In this document: piece after piece, positions 23,008 through 33,210 of the stretch
Position numbering within the stretch: position 1 is the first letter of the stretch
How the letters are laid out: every line of letters starts with the position of its first letter
Source of the DNA: Jiella sonneratiae
GTDB taxonomy: Bacteria > Pseudomonadota > Alphaproteobacteria > Rhizobiales > Rhizobiaceae
Assembly (NCBI RefSeq): GCF_017353515.1
Contig: NZ_JAFMPY010000036.1
Span: 1 to 34,304, forward strand
Length of the DNA stretch: 34,304 nt
Direction: 5' to 3'
Notes under the pieces: model-generated
Database searches by the model: none
Told to the model about the DNA's origin: nothing
Seen by the model: the letters and a program-made list of their open reading frames with translations, nothing else
Program-made: the position numbers and the translations under genes

Positions 23008-23754
23008 ATGGGGCGCGTGAGACCCGGCGGCTTGCGGCCAAGACGCCACGCCTTGTCGGATAGTAGCGAGCCTTTCAAGGTGGATGTGCGGTTTGCCTTG
23101 CTGCAGGCCTCAGGCCCGGACAGGCTGGCGGCCATGGAGGGGATTTCACCGCAGATCGAAGATATCACCGCATCGGTGTTTTTGCGGCTGTGCGAGCTGC
23201 AAAGCGAGAGCCTGCTGGCGATCGTCGAGGCGCAACTGCGGCTGCAGGCGCTGGCGGCGGGGGGTGACAAAGCGGCGGTGCTGGCGGAGCTTGGCGAAAT
23301 AGAGGCCGCCCATAGCGGGTTTCAGGCGCGGCTGCGGCAAAGCGGGGAGGAGCGCACGACGCGCCAGCCGCGGCGGGCGCATTTCACGCCGCGCGTACCG
23401 CACAGCGTCGCCGCCGCCGGCGAGGACGCGCGCCAGCGCTATGTCGCCTTCTTTCATACCGAGCTGCAGACGGTTCCGACCGCCCGCCAATATGCAACGG
23501 CGGCAGGCCGGTTCTTTCACTGGTGCGAAAGGCGCGGCTTGGGTTCGGTGCGCGGGCTGACCCCGGAATTGATCGGGCAGTGGCAGCGCGCCGCCATCCA
23601 GGCCGCCGGTTCGTCCAAGGCGGCCAAGGTCAGGATCAGCCTGATCCGGCGACTGCTGGAATGGCTGATCTTGGGCGGCATCGTCGAGGCGCGCTGCCGG
23701 GAGGGGTTGGTTGAGGCCTCTCCACGATCACGGCGGCCCCGGCCGCCCCTTTGA
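23008..23754 (+). CDS. Protein ending in a recombinase core-binding-like domain, no catalytic part
   Basis: The protein has 248 residues if the ATG at 23008 is used; the start is uncertain because no good ribosome site is seen. The first 130 residues are helical (ITASVFLRLCELQSESLLAI, then VEAQLRLQALAAGG) and of unknown family. Residues about 140-235 (ARQRYVAFFHTELQTVPTAR, then QYATAAGRFFHWCERRGL and VRISLIRRLLEWLILGG) resemble the SAM-like core-binding domain of XerC/XerD and phage integrases, which normally precedes a catalytic domain. Here the frame stops where that domain should begin and a strong hairpin follows. The catalytic-only recombinase at 17733-18308 would complement it. It may be a DNA-binding partner or a fragment. 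Confidence 0.72.
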   Translation: MGRVRPGGLRPRRHALSDSSEPFKVDVRFALLQASGPDRLAAMEGISPQIEDITASVFLRLCELQSESLLAIVEAQLRLQALAAGGDKAAVLAELGEIEAAHSGFQARLRQSGEERTTRQPRRAHFTPRVPHSVAAAGEDARQRYVAFFHTELQTVPTARQYATAAGRFFHWCERRGLGSVRGLTPELIGQWQRAAIQAAGSSKAAKVRISLIRRLLEWLILGGIVEARCREGLVEASPRSRRPRPPL

Positions 23755-23772
23755 CAACGGCGGCAAAAAGCC

Positions 23773-23800
23773 CCGGCCCGGACATGTCCGGGCCGGGGAG
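23773..23800. terminator. Strong hairpin terminator candidate
   Basis: CCCCGGCCCGGAC, then AT, then its complement, forms a perfect 13-base stem about 20 bases after the stop at 23754. The convergent ParB-domain gene ends just beyond (23821), so it could serve both. There is no T-run. Confidence 0.6.
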
Positions 23801-23820
23801 GCGGCCAGCGATACCCCGCT

Positions 23821-25572
23821 TTACGCCGCCTGCGCGGCGGCTTCGCTCCGGGGCGAACGCAGCGGCGCGGGCAGCCAGCCGGGGCAGGCCTGCATCGCCT
23901 TGTGGGTCCGGCGCGCCGCCTCTTCCTTCTTGAGTTCCGAAAGCCGCACCGCGATGGGAGCCTTGGCCTCGGCAGTGATGGCAATGAGTGTTGCCTTGGT
24001 GAGCTTGCCGTAGAAGCCGTCAACGCTCGGCGTATAGTGCTCCGCCATGTTCAGACTGAGCGTTGCGGCCAGCCGGTCGGCATGAATAAGGCGCGGGCTG
24101 TCCTGCCAGTCATGCTTGGCTTGAACCGCGTTGACGGACAAGCCGGCGAGGAAGGCGAGCAGATCGAGCAGCACCTCCTGCGTCTGGCCAAGGCACCATG
24201 CGAAGAGGTCACGCGGGTCTCCGGGCAGGCGGTCGCCCCAGTATTCGCGCATCTGCGCGAATTGCCGATGCGCATCGCAGTCGCCGGTCGCCTCGGTGTG
24301 GCGGGCCAAATCCTCGCTTGAGGCTTTGAGGGCAAGGCTCGATGTAGCGGCCTCCCACGGCGCGTACAGCAAGGACAGGGCCAGCGCCTCGACCGTCGCG
24401 GCAAGCGCGGTCAGGGGATGGCTCGCCAGTTCCAGCCGCAAGGCGGCGGTGCGGTGGGCGGTCAGTTCCTCGACCAGCCGGGCGGGCAGTTCGCCGGGTT
24501 GCAGCTTGCGCTTCGCCTTGGCGGGTGCGTTGCCGTCTGCTGCTTCCGGCTCCCGGTCGTGGGGATGGACGAGACCGCGCCGGACGACAAGACCGCCGTC
24601 ATGGCCGATGCGCAGCACGACGCCCGCGCGGGCCACGTCCTCGGGAGCATAGCGCTCCTCGGCTTCATCGTCCTCCTCGCCCGTATCCGCATCCTCATCG
24701 ATGGGCAGGGCAGGGAGATGGTCGTAATGGACTGTGTAATCCGGTTCCGGCTCGGCCTTCACCCATTTCCAGCCCTCGGCCTCAACGGCGGTCACGGCTT
24801 CGGCGAGTTTTGCGTCGGCAAGCCGCATCAACAGGGCGCGGTCGGTGAGATAGCCGTCATTCGCCTCGTCGAACAGATCGCGGATGACCGCCCCGCCCGC
24901 CGCGACATAATCTTCGATGCCGACGAACAGCGCCAGCCGGTGGGTGGCGGGCAGGGTTTCGGCGGTGAGAGCGGCCCGGATGTCGCGCGGATGGCGGCTC
25001 CAGGTCGGCAGGCTCGTCCAGACGTCTTCCTGCGCCCGATGATCGTCGACGAGGGCGAAGGCCATCATCTGTTCGAGCGACAGCGTGCCCTTGCGATAGA
25101 GGGCGCGCAGCTTCGGCGAAACATGGGCGATTTTCAGGCGGCGCTGCACCACGGCGGGGGTGACGCCGAAGCGGGCGGCAACCGCTTCGATGCCCATGCC
25201 GTGCTCGTCGATCAGGGTGCGGAAGGCCTCGCACTGGTCGTCGGGATGCATGTCGGCGCGCATGGCGTTCTCGGCGAGCGAGATTTCCGTGGCGTCGTCA
25301 TCCTCGTTCAGAACCTTGCAGGGGATCGGCGCATTGCGGGCGATCCGCTTTTGCTTGGCGAGCCGCTTGAGGGCGGCAAGACGACGGTTTCCGGCGACGA
25401 CTTCGTGACGGCTGCCGTCCTCGGCGGGCCGCACGACGAGGTTCTGCTGCAGGCCATGGGCGGCAATCGAGGCGGCGAGCGCGTCGATACCCTCCATGCG
25501 AGCGGTGCGCCGGACGTTGGCCTTTCCGGCGATCAGACAGTTGAGGGGGAGGGTGGTTTCAAGCGTGGTCAT
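23821..25572 (-). CDS. ParB/Srx-domain protein of accessory elements
   Basis: The protein has 583 residues from the ATG at 25572 (AGGAGAAATCCC ribosome site). The N-terminal 110 form a ParB/Srx domain: IAAHGLQQNLVVRPAEDGSR, then HEVVAGNRRLAALKRLAKQK and ATEISLAENAMRADMHPDDQ. A ParB-type HTH follows (about 125-165: MGIEAVAARFGVTPAVVQRR). The rest is a long C-terminal region with an acidic linker (IDEDADTGEEDDEAEERYAP). Large proteins of this layout are common on alphaproteobacterial plasmids and islands next to ardC-like genes. They differ from true partition ParB, and here the partition role is already filled by parA/parB. CTPase or nuclease activity is assumed for the family, not visible as such. 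Confidence 0.92.
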   Translation of the reverse strand: MTTLETTLPLNCLIAGKANVRRTARMEGIDALAASIAAHGLQQNLVVRPAEDGSRHEVVAGNRRLAALKRLAKQKRIARNAPIPCKVLNEDDDATEISLAENAMRADMHPDDQCEAFRTLIDEHGMGIEAVAARFGVTPAVVQRRLKIAHVSPKLRALYRKGTLSLEQMMAFALVDDHRAQEDVWTSLPTWSRHPRDIRAALTAETLPATHRLALFVGIEDYVAAGGAVIRDLFDEANDGYLTDRALLMRLADAKLAEAVTAVEAEGWKWVKAEPEPDYTVHYDHLPALPIDEDADTGEEDDEAEERYAPEDVARAGVVLRIGHDGGLVVRRGLVHPHDREPEAADGNAPAKAKRKLQPGELPARLVEELTAHRTAALRLELASHPLTALAATVEALALSLLYAPWEAATSSLALKASSEDLARHTEATGDCDAHRQFAQMREYWGDRLPGDPRDLFAWCLGQTQEVLLDLLAFLAGLSVNAVQAKHDWQDSPRLIHADRLAATLSLNMAEHYTPSVDGFYGKLTKATLIAITAEAKAPIAVRLSELKKEEAARRTHKAMQACPGWLPAPLRSPRSEAAAQAA

Positions 25573-25671
25573 GGGATTTCTCCTTTGAAAGGTTGATTGA
25601 AGGACGGGCCGAAGGGTGAGACGGGCGAGAGGCGGCGGTCGGCCCATGCCGCCGCCCCTCGCGCGAAAGGC

Positions 25672-26640
25672 TCAGGCGGCGCGGGGCGCGGCCCCGTGGT
25701 CGGCGTCAGTGTCCCCGATGCTCGCGGGGGCGGCATCCGGCTGCAGGGCGTGGAGAAAATCGGCGGCGCGCTGGGCGTGGGCGGCAGCGCTGACAATCGC
25801 GCGCGTGTCGCCTTTCAGGACTTTCAGCCACGAAGCGATGTAGGCGGCATGGTCTTCGCGCGGCTCCGGCGCAATGCCGAGGTCGGCGGCAAGGAAGGCG
25901 CTGCCGAGTTCGGCCACCAGCTCCTCGACGGCATAGCCTTCGTCGCCCCAGCGCTTCCTGCCGAAATCCCGGTCAAGCCGGGTCGCATGGCGCGTCCAGT
26001 GGGTCAGCTCATGGGTGAGGGTGGCGTAATAGCTCTCGGCGTCGCGGAAGCAGGCGAAGGACGGCATCTGCACATGGTCGCTGCCACCGGCGTAATAGGC
26101 TTGATTGCCGCCGTGCCGGATATCGGCCCCTGTCGCAGCGACGAAGGCCTCGGCATGGGCGATGCGCTCCACCGGGTCGAGCACGGGCGAGGCCGGGGCA
26201 TGGTAATGCTCGGGGAGGCCCTCGATCTGCTCGACGTTGAAGACGGTGTAGCCCTTCATGAAGGGTATGGCCCGCTCGACATCCTCGCCGCTGTCGTCGG
26301 TTTCGTGCCTGTGGAGGCTGCCCGCATAGACGACGAGAGAGCCGGTCTCGCCCTTCCTCACATGCGCGCCAAGATCGAGCGTCTGCTTGAAGGTCATCCA
26401 GATCGGCGCGGCAAAACCTCGGGCGACGGCTTCCGACCAGAGCAACAGGACGTTGATGCCGGAATAGGGCAGGCCGTTATGGCGGAGGGGCCGGGTAATG
26501 CGTCCCGCCGCATGTCCGGCATTCCACGGCTTGAACCATGGGCGCACGCCTCGTTCGAGATCGGCGACGATGCGCTCGGTGACGCGGCTATAGACATCCT
26601 TGCGGGGGCTGTCGGTGCGGCTGGCTGCGGGTTTGGTCAT
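25672..26640 (-). CDS. ardC: ArdC-like antirestriction protein (ssDNA-binding plus zincin domain)
   Basis: The protein has 322 residues from the ATG at 26640 (AAGGAGAGC ribosome site). The N-terminal ArdC domain is at about 10-130: DVYSRVTERIVADLERGVRP, then WFKPWNAG, NGLPYSGINVLLLWSE and WMTFKQTLDLGAHVRKGETG. A metallopeptidase-like domain follows, with the zinc-binding HELTHW motif in ATLTHELTHWTRHATRLDRD (about 210) and the downstream Glu in YAVEELVAELGSAFLAADLG. ArdC coats entering single-stranded DNA and protects it from restriction in the new host. It lies upstream of the ParB-domain gene on the same strand, about 100 bases apart, and is probably in one transcript with it. Confidence 0.93.
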   Translation of the reverse strand: MTKPAASRTDSPRKDVYSRVTERIVADLERGVRPWFKPWNAGHAAGRITRPLRHNGLPYSGINVLLLWSEAVARGFAAPIWMTFKQTLDLGAHVRKGETGSLVVYAGSLHRHETDDSGEDVERAIPFMKGYTVFNVEQIEGLPEHYHAPASPVLDPVERIAHAEAFVAATGADIRHGGNQAYYAGGSDHVQMPSFACFRDAESYYATLTHELTHWTRHATRLDRDFGRKRWGDEGYAVEELVAELGSAFLAADLGIAPEPREDHAAYIASWLKVLKGDTRAIVSAAAHAQRAADFLHALQPDAAPASIGDTDADHGAAPRAA

Positions 26641-27777
<1,137 letters not shown>

Positions 27778-27843
27778 GGCACCCCGCCGGCCTTTCCCGA
27801 CATTCCGAGAGCTGCGAGACAATCCCAGGAATGGAGCGCACCC

Positions 27844-28038
27844 ATGATGATCCGCAGACGAACCCAACTCATCGAGGCCGCGCAGATCGTGCCTCTGTCG
27901 TCCGACGACCAGGCGCACCTCGTCGAAGCGGTGCTGGCTCCGGCTCTGCCAACGCCGGCGATGCGACGCGCCGTCGCTCAGCATCGCCGGCTCGTCGGCG
28001 GCACAGGCTTACTCATGAAGGAAAGGGCGCCACGGTGA
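27844..28038 (+). CDS. Small hypothetical protein downstream of the TA pair
   Basis: The protein has 64 residues (MMIRRRTQLIEAAQIVPLSS, then DDQAHLVEAVLAPALPTP). The ATG at 27844 follows an ATGGAGCGCACCC ribosome site. It lies 66 bases after the toxin on the same strand and may be read from the same transcript. It is predicted helical with no known domain. It converges with the DUF2958 gene at 28059. Confidence 0.6.
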   Translation: MMIRRRTQLIEAAQIVPLSSDDQAHLVEAVLAPALPTPAMRRAVAQHRRLVGGTGLLMKERAPR

Positions 28039-28058
28039 GGTGACGCCCAGAAGAACCT

Positions 28059-28415
28059 TCATGCCCGGATGTGCCCGAGCTGGCTCGCCTCCGCGGCATA
28101 GGCCGACAGCGGCCTGTCGGCCTCGAAAGAGAGGTCGCGCTCCACCGGCAGACCGAGACGGCCGCGGACCATTTCGAGTTCGGCGAGGCTGACGGAGCCG
28201 AGTTCCGGGAATCCGAGCCCCAGATCGCAGAGACCGAAGGCGATGTCCGGTTCCTCCGGATCGATCTCGGTCAGGAGCCGGGTGGCACCGGCGTCGGGGG
28301 TGAAGAGTTTGACCACGGGCGGAAAGTCGATTTCGCCTTCCGTGCCCCTGACGGGTTGCTGCTGGCGACCGTTCGCCAGCAGCTTGTCCCGCAGTTCCCG
28401 AGTGAGAAGCTGCAT
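28059..28415 (-). CDS. DUF2958 family protein, copy 2
   Basis: The protein has 118 residues from the ATG at 28415 (AGGAGGCTGAC ribosome site). The family core is FPPVVKLFTPDAGATRLLTE, then IDPEEPDIAFGLCDLGLGFP, ELGSVSLAELEMVRGRLGLP and ADRPLSAYAAEASQ. It follows the DUF736 gene with a ten-base gap on the same strand, the standard backbone arrangement. It is the likely parental copy of the lone gene at 3849-4193, or a separate acquisition. Molecular activity is unknown. Confidence 0.92.
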   Translation of the reverse strand: MQLLTRELRDKLLANGRQQQPVRGTEGEIDFPPVVKLFTPDAGATRLLTEIDPEEPDIAFGLCDLGLGFPELGSVSLAELEMVRGRLGLPVERDLSFEADRPLSAYAAEASQLGHIRA

Positions 28416-28425
28416 GTCAGCCTCC

Positions 28426-28671
28426 TCAGGCCTGGCCCTTGGCCGCATCGTCCTTGGGCGGCACCCTGAGGACGATCCGCCCGTTGAGCGGCAGGGCATC
28501 GAGGACCAGCGTCCCGCCATCGCCGTCTTCATGCTCGAAAAAGGCGCCGATCCGGGTCCAGTAGTTCTTCTGGCCCTCATCCTTCGCCTCGCGCACCGTA
28601 TAGGCGAGAAGCACGGGAGCCTTCGGATCGGGTTTGGCCGGGGCCGAGGTGGTGTTGCGTTTGAACGTCAT
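28426..28671 (-). CDS. DUF736 family protein
   Basis: The protein has 81 residues from the ATG at 28671 (AAGGAGATCATC ribosome site). The DUF736 pattern is recognisable: PVLLAYTVREAKDEGQKNYW, then TRIGAFFEHEDGDGGTLVLD, then ALPLNGRIVLRVPPKDD. Small proteins of this family are frequent on alphaproteobacterial plasmids and transferable islands, usually near DUF2958 and ardC/ParB-domain genes as here. A beta-rich fold is expected. The role is unknown. Confidence 0.88.
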   Translation of the reverse strand: MTFKRNTTSAPAKPDPKAPVLLAYTVREAKDEGQKNYWTRIGAFFEHEDGDGGTLVLDALPLNGRIVLRVPPKDDAAKGQA

Positions 28672-29076
28672 GATGATCTCCTTTGTTGTGGTTACTGTCC
28701 CGAAGGACGGTTCCAAAGGAGCCCGGCGCTGCCGGCGGCTTGTCCCCAACCCGGGACCCCGGACACCGCTCCGGGGGAATGGAGCGGGCAGGAGAAGGAC
28801 AAGGCGTCCGCAAGCCGGGCAGGAACCCGGCCTCAACTTCGGGATCGGAAACACGACAAGGAGACAGCACCGTCAGGAATGCGATCTTCCGGCCGAAAAC
28901 CGACCGTCTTCTAGCTTGCGACCATGGACTGGGACGCGAGGCGAAGGAGAAGCCAAAACTTGAGTGCCCGACTCGAAACTCCATCAGACATAACGGTATT
29001 TTGCGAGGCGTCGGGTGAGGAGGCGCACAGTGCACGACTCATTGGTTAGCCGGATGGGGGGCCACTTTAAGCGTCA
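28672..29076. other. Spacer without a supported gene
   Basis: The first part is the leader of the DUF736 gene. The rest has only opposing low-complexity frames. It ends at an IS66-type transposase remnant, so part of it may be IS debris. Confidence 0.5.
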
Positions 29077-29225
29077 GTGAAATCAACTATCCTCGCCGAG
29101 GCAATCCGCTATGCTCTGTCGCGGTGGGAAGGGCTTTGTCGTTTCGTGGTCCACGCCACGATTGAGATCGACAACAACACCGTCGGGCGTGTGATCCGCC
29201 CGCTGGCGCTGAAACGGAGGGCAAT
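29077..29225 (+). pseudogene. IS66-family transposase fragment
   Basis: The frame translates as KSTILAEAIRYALSRWEGLC, then IEIDNNTVGRVIRPLALKRR. This is the conserved end of the IS66 TnpC transposase (usual pattern LAEAIRYALSRW...IEIDNNxVERAIRPIALxRK). Only about 50 of about 500 residues remain, with substitutions in the normally invariant VERAIRP. It marks a scar at the border between backbone and the signalling cargo. Confidence 0.85.
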
Positions 29226-29414
29226 CCACACTCCACTTAAGCGCTTATCTGATCGACTGCCGCAGTCCCTCAAAGGGACATAAATCTATGAAAATTTTAG
29301 TCATGAAACACTACTAAAAGGTGTGTTAATAAAATTGATTGTAAATGCCTCCAATTGCAAACGTCTAGCCATGCCGTGATGGAAAAGGGCGGTGCAAACG
29401 AGGGGAAACGTTCG

Positions 29415-31601
29415 ATGCGCCTGAGAGATGTACCCGTCGGTCTGCGTCTGGCCGCGACACTTCTGATACCTGCCGCCCTGCTCATCTTCATTGCTCAAGG
29501 CGAATTACGGGCGTCCTGGACCCGATATCACCATATGTACGATCTGCGTAACGCGACCAAGGAAATCGAAATCGTCGCCAACCTCATCCACGCACTGCAG
29601 GTCGAGCGCGGCACGACGGCGGGCTTCATTGGTAGCCGCGGCGCCCAGATGGGTGAGAAGATGCGCAAGGTCCGCGAAACGACCCATGAAGTTCATGAAG
29701 AGTTCGAGCATGCCGAGCATGTGATCGAAAAGGTCGGCGATCAATACGCCAAACCGCTAATGGAGCGGGTTGATCCTATGACTCATGACGGCCTGGAGAA
29801 GCTTCGCAAGGCGATCGATGCGCTGGCAGCGACGCCAGAAGAGGCCTTCAACTTCTACACCGATCTTATCGATGGGCTTGCCGCTCTAGCCGTTTCGCTT
29901 CATCACGGCATCGACGACATGGAAATTGCGGCACCACTTTCGGATTTCACCCTGCTCTTGAAGGCAAAGGAGTTCGCCGGCCAAGAGCGAGGTCTTGGAG
30001 CCGGCGCAATCGCAGCCCGGCGCTTCACTCCCGAGCATTACTTCCTGTTCGCCGAACTGGGCGGCAAGGAAGACGCGCTCATTGATCTCTATTACCAGGG
30101 GGTCGGGCCCGAACTCGCTGAAAGCGCTCGGCAACGCCTCGCGGCCGCGCGGGCAGCCATGATCGAAATGCGCCACGGCATGATCAGCAATGGCCAAATT
30201 ACGGCCCTGTCGTCCTTCAGTGCAGAGAAGTGGTTCGACGTCGCGACGGCCCGGATCAATGTCCTCCGCGAGCTTGCTCAGGAAACGATTCATCGCATTG
30301 AGGCCAAGGCTGCTGCTCTGGGTGACGAAGCGCACGCCGACTTCATCAAGCTGGCAGGCATTGTGCTCCTGCTCACATTGACCGTCGCAGGTGTGACAAT
30401 CGTCCTCGCACAATCGATTACGAGCCCACTGCAAGCTTTGACGCAAAGCCTGAAGGGCCTGCTTCAGGGAAGTATGGAAATGCAAGGCGTCGATGGCTCG
30501 CGCAAGGATGAACTGGGGGAGATGGCCCGCACCGTTCAGAACATCGTCGTCCAGACCAAAGAACGCGCCATGCGCGAACGCGAGGAAGAGGCCGCTCGCG
30601 TTGCCGAGCGTGAATGCCTCAGAGCCGAGACGGATGCCGAACGCGCCGAGACAGCCGCCGCATCCTTGCAGGCCGTGGAAGAGCTCGGAACGGCGCTGCA
30701 GCGGTTGTGCGATGGGGATCTCAGCTATCGCATCGAGACACGTTTTGCTGACGTGTTCGAGCCGTTGAGAGCGAATTTCAATCGCTCGCTTGACGCGCTT
30801 GACGAAGCGGTCAATGCGGTCGCTGAGGTGTCCGGTTCGCTGCGGGCCAATACGAACGAGCTGCAGATCGCAGCCGACGATCTAGCCCGGCGCACTGAGC
30901 AGCAGGCGGCTTCGTTGGAAGAAACGGCAGCGGCACTCGGCGAAGTCTCGCAGACGGTGTCTGACAGCGCGAAGCGGGCCGAGCGCGCAGGAAACATTGT
31001 CGCCAACACCGCGCAGGAAACGCAAAGATCTAATGCCGTCGTGAAGGAAACGGTCGAGGCTATCCGAACGATTGCGGCTTCATCCGATGAGATCACCCGC
31101 TTCGTCAGCGTGATCGATGAGATCGCCTTTCAGACAAACCTTCTGGCACTGAATGCCGGCGTCGAGGCGGCACGGGCTGGCGAGGCTGGCAAAGGCTTTG
31201 CTGTCGTCGCCAGCGAGGTTCGCGAACTTGCCCAGCGCTCGGCAGAAGCCGCCAGGGAGATCAAAGAACTCACCGGCCGTTCGGTGAGCGAAGTGGAAAA
31301 TGGCGTCGCATTGTCGGAGCAGACCGGGGTGGCACTTGAGGGAATTCTGCAGCAAATCGATGCGGTCCATCTGGAAATGCAGGAGATGATATTATCAGCG
31401 AGGTCGCAATCGACTGCGCTCGCCGAAGTCAATCAGGCGATTTCACAAATGGATCAAACCACCCAGCAGAACGCCGCCATGGTCGAACAGTCGACGGCGG
31501 CAACCAACAATCTCGCCGAACAGTCCCAGATGCTCGATGCAAGGGTTGCTGAATTTACATTATCGAATAAGAAACAGGCAAGCTATGGCTTGGCTGCATG
31601 A
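29415..31601 (+). CDS. Methyl-accepting chemotaxis protein with NIT sensor domain
   Basis: The protein has 728 residues from the ATG at 29415 (GAGGGGAAACG site; an ATG at 29379 would add 12). A membrane segment lies near the start ([17 protein letters not shown]). A periplasmic NIT-type sensor domain follows ([20 protein letters not shown]), then a second membrane segment ([20 protein letters not shown], about 313-332), HAMP units, and the signalling domain with hairpin tip [20 protein letters not shown] and [23 protein letters not shown] domains are linked to nitrate/nitrite sensing in some proteins. No C-terminal CheR-binding pentapeptide is visible. As there are no che genes on the plasmid, it would plug into the host's chemotaxis or similar array. 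Confidence 0.95.
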   Translation: MRLRDVPVGLRLAATLLIPAALLIFIAQGELRASWTRYHHMYDLRNATKEIEIVANLIHALQVERGTTAGFIGSRGAQMGEKMRKVRETTHEVHEEFEHAEHVIEKVGDQYAKPLMERVDPMTHDGLEKLRKAIDALAATPEEAFNFYTDLIDGLAALAVSLHHGIDDMEIAAPLSDFTLLLKAKEFAGQERGLGAGAIAARRFTPEHYFLFAELGGKEDALIDLYYQGVGPELAESARQRLAAARAAMIEMRHGMISNGQITALSSFSAEKWFDVATARINVLRELAQETIHRIEAKAAALGDEAHADFIKLAGIVLLLTLTVAGVTIVLAQSITSPLQALTQSLKGLLQGSMEMQGVDGSRKDELGEMARTVQNIVVQTKERAMREREEEAARVAERECLRAETDAERAETAAASLQAVEELGTALQRLCDGDLSYRIETRFADVFEPLRANFNRSLDALDEAVNAVAEVSGSLRANTNELQIAADDLARRTEQQAASLEETAAALGEVSQTVSDSAKRAERAGNIVANTAQETQRSNAVVKETVEAIRTIAASSDEITRFVSVIDEIAFQTNLLALNAGVEAARAGEAGKGFAVVASEVRELAQRSAEAAREIKELTGRSVSEVENGVALSEQTGVALEGILQQIDAVHLEMQEMILSARSQSTALAEVNQAISQMDQTTQQNAAMVEQSTAATNNLAEQSQMLDARVAEFTLSNKKQASYGLAA

Positions 31602-31641
31602 AATTCGTCGGGATGCAGGTCGATAAAGCATATGAGGTGAG

Positions 31642-31675
31642 TGGGTATTAGGCGGGCATTGCCGCTTAATACCCA
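31642..31675 (+). terminator. Hairpin terminator after the chemoreceptor gene
   Basis: GGGTATTAGGCGG and CCGCTTAATACCC pair with a single mismatch around a short loop, 40 bases after the stop. The T-run is weak. Confidence 0.6.
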
Positions 31676-31874
31676 TAAATCAAGACTTTCTATTTCGAAT
31701 AGAAATTTAAATGTAGCTTTTGGTTGCATGGGACTTGTTGGCCGCGACTGAATTTTGAAGGCCGGATTGCTCGAGGCATCACACCGGAGTTCTTGCACTG
31801 TCTGTCTTTCCCGCGGCTATGGCACCCACCGACGTAATGAGGGGCCGCCGCTGCAGCGACCCCCCGCCTTCTGA

Positions 31875-32366
31875 TCAGGCGACAGCCTTCTTATTTACCT
31901 TCGATTCCGCAATCTTCGTCAACTTGGCATCCGCGGCCTTCTCCTGCTTCAGCGTTTCGCCGAGAAGGGTAATGGCTTCCGTGTGGCCCAGTGTTTCGGC
32001 CCAGGAGACAAGCGTACCGTAGCGGGTCATCTCGTAATGCTCGACGGCCTGCGCCGCCGCAATGAGCGCGGCATCAAGGGTCTCGGCGTCCTCGATTTCG
32101 TCCATCAACTCCTCGGCCTCGGAGACGATGCCCTCGATCGCCGGACACTTCTCCGCCTTCGGCTTCTGGCCAAGCGATTTGAACACTGCTTCAAGACGCT
32201 CGATTTGTCCCTTGGTCTCTTCGAGATGGCTGTCAAAAGCTTTCTTGACGTCGGTCGACGTCACCTTCTTTGACATCTTCGGCAAGGCCTTGGTGATGGT
32301 CTTTTCGGCGTAGTAAATGTCCTGCAGGGTATGAAGAAAGAGATCGTCGAGGCTCTTTACCGACAT
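31875..32366 (-). CDS. DUF892 ferritin-like protein (YciE/YciF family)
   Basis: The protein has 163 residues from the ATG at 32366 (TTGGAGCTGAAACC site). The four-helix ferritin-like pattern is clear: LDDLFLHTLQDIYYAEKTIT, then AFDSHLEETKGQIERLEAVF, then AALIAAAQAVEHYEMTRYGT and HTEAITLLGETLKQEKAADA, with the Glu/His residues expected for a di-metal site. Family members are induced under osmotic, oxidative and general stress, but activity is not established. An EcfG-type promoter at 32413-32437 puts it under the alphaproteobacterial general stress sigma factor. Confidence 0.93.
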   Translation of the reverse strand: MSVKSLDDLFLHTLQDIYYAEKTITKALPKMSKKVTSTDVKKAFDSHLEETKGQIERLEAVFKSLGQKPKAEKCPAIEGIVSEAEELMDEIEDAETLDAALIAAAQAVEHYEMTRYGTLVSWAETLGHTEAITLLGETLKQEKAADAKLTKIAESKVNKKAVA

Positions 32367-32412
32367 GGTTTCAGCTCCAATAAAACGCGGCCCTTGCGAC
32401 CGTCGCCGATCA

Positions 32413-32437
32413 AACGATTCCATCCCGCGCCTGTTCC
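32413..32437 (-). promoter_or_regulatory. EcfG-type general stress promoter of the DUF892 gene
   Basis: On the minus strand GGAAC (32437-32433) and CGTT (32416-32413) are separated by exactly 16 bases, matching the published EcfG consensus GGAAC-N16/17-CGTT. The distance to the ATG (47 bases) is suitable. Confidence 0.8.
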
Positions 32438-32641
32438 TTGCGAAACATGCCGAATTTAGTTAGCTGAAGACCTCAAAGTCTGGGATAATAGCAATGACGA
32501 GGGAGGCCCGCAGGCCGTCAACCCGGACGGGGCCGCGGAGTTGGAGATACGCTGAAAGAGGTCGAAATCGAGCGGCGACTTGCGCCCGCCTGTCATTCTC
32601 CCCTTGCCCAAAGCTGACCTTTCCGGCACCGATGCAAAAAG

Positions 32642-32716
32642 TTGGATGACACCTCCGAGAAAATGGGTAAGCTCCTGTTATCGTTTATTTTGTTAGCCAG
32701 CCATAGGGCGGGGACT
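32642..32716 (+). promoter_or_regulatory. Conserved upstream region of the small gene, copy 2
   Basis: It holds GGATGACACC, GGTAAGCTCCTGTTATCG and CAGCCATAGGGCGGGG in the same order and spacing as on the minus strand at 3370-3443. Confidence 0.55.
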
Positions 32717-32910
32717 ATGCTGCAGATAATCGAGGACCAAGCGAGAGCTCTTGTTGCGAAGATAGAGCGCCTTGAAGACGCGGAATTGGTGCATGAGGCG
32801 AGAAACCTCCACGCAACCATCTTTCGGCGATCCGCGTGACGGAGAAAAGAACGCAGCCAGGCCTAACCAGCGCTAATTCTCAGCCCTCACCACAAAGTGC
32901 GGCCATCTGA
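32717..32910 (+). pseudogene. Frameshifted second copy of the small unknown gene
   Basis: It begins MLQIIEDQARALVAKIERLE and aligns with the intact copy at 3175-3369. One base is missing at about 32821-32824 (ATC-TTTC against ATCGTTTC), so the frame ends early at 32839 with 40 residues. Reading on in the other frame restores homology (SAIRVTEKR, then ANSQPS) to a stop at 32908-32910, matching the end of the intact copy. The truncated 40-residue product, covering the conserved helical part, could still be made; a ribosome site (GGCGGGGACT) is present. Confidence 0.8.
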
Positions 32911-33210
32911 ACAGTTAAGAGACCGAGCGAAAAGAAGTTGAGCGATCATCAGGTTGTGATTTTCCGTCGTTGTCGAGACGATGGGAGAAGACAATGCTGT
33001 GGGATGATACCGCTCGCCGCGAACAACTAATAAAGCGACCATTTAATAAGTCTTATATATCACAATTTCTGCACGGAAAGTTCATGACACTAGGCGAATG
33101 ACTTTATCGCGGAAAGGTGCGACACGGCAGTGCCGTTTGGGCAATTTCCCAAACGATGGGCAATTGCTCGGACGATTGCCATTTCCCTGCCGTCTTTCAC
33201 AAGAACAGTC
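32911..33210. other. Spacer with small inverted repeats
   Basis: No supported gene. TTTGGG-N6-CCCAAA lies near 33137-33154 and GGCAAT-N10-ATTGCC near 33160-33181, just upstream of the pseudo-receiver gene. These may be regulatory. Confidence 0.45.

Noticed and set aside
23821-25572. True partition ParB
   Set aside because: It is far from parA, on the other strand, much longer than partition ParB proteins, and a small partner gene already follows parA.
24418-25596. 392-codon plus-strand open frame, and another at 25597-26895
   Set aside because: They lie antisense to the ParB-domain and ArdC-like genes, which have clear motifs; the plus frames show none.
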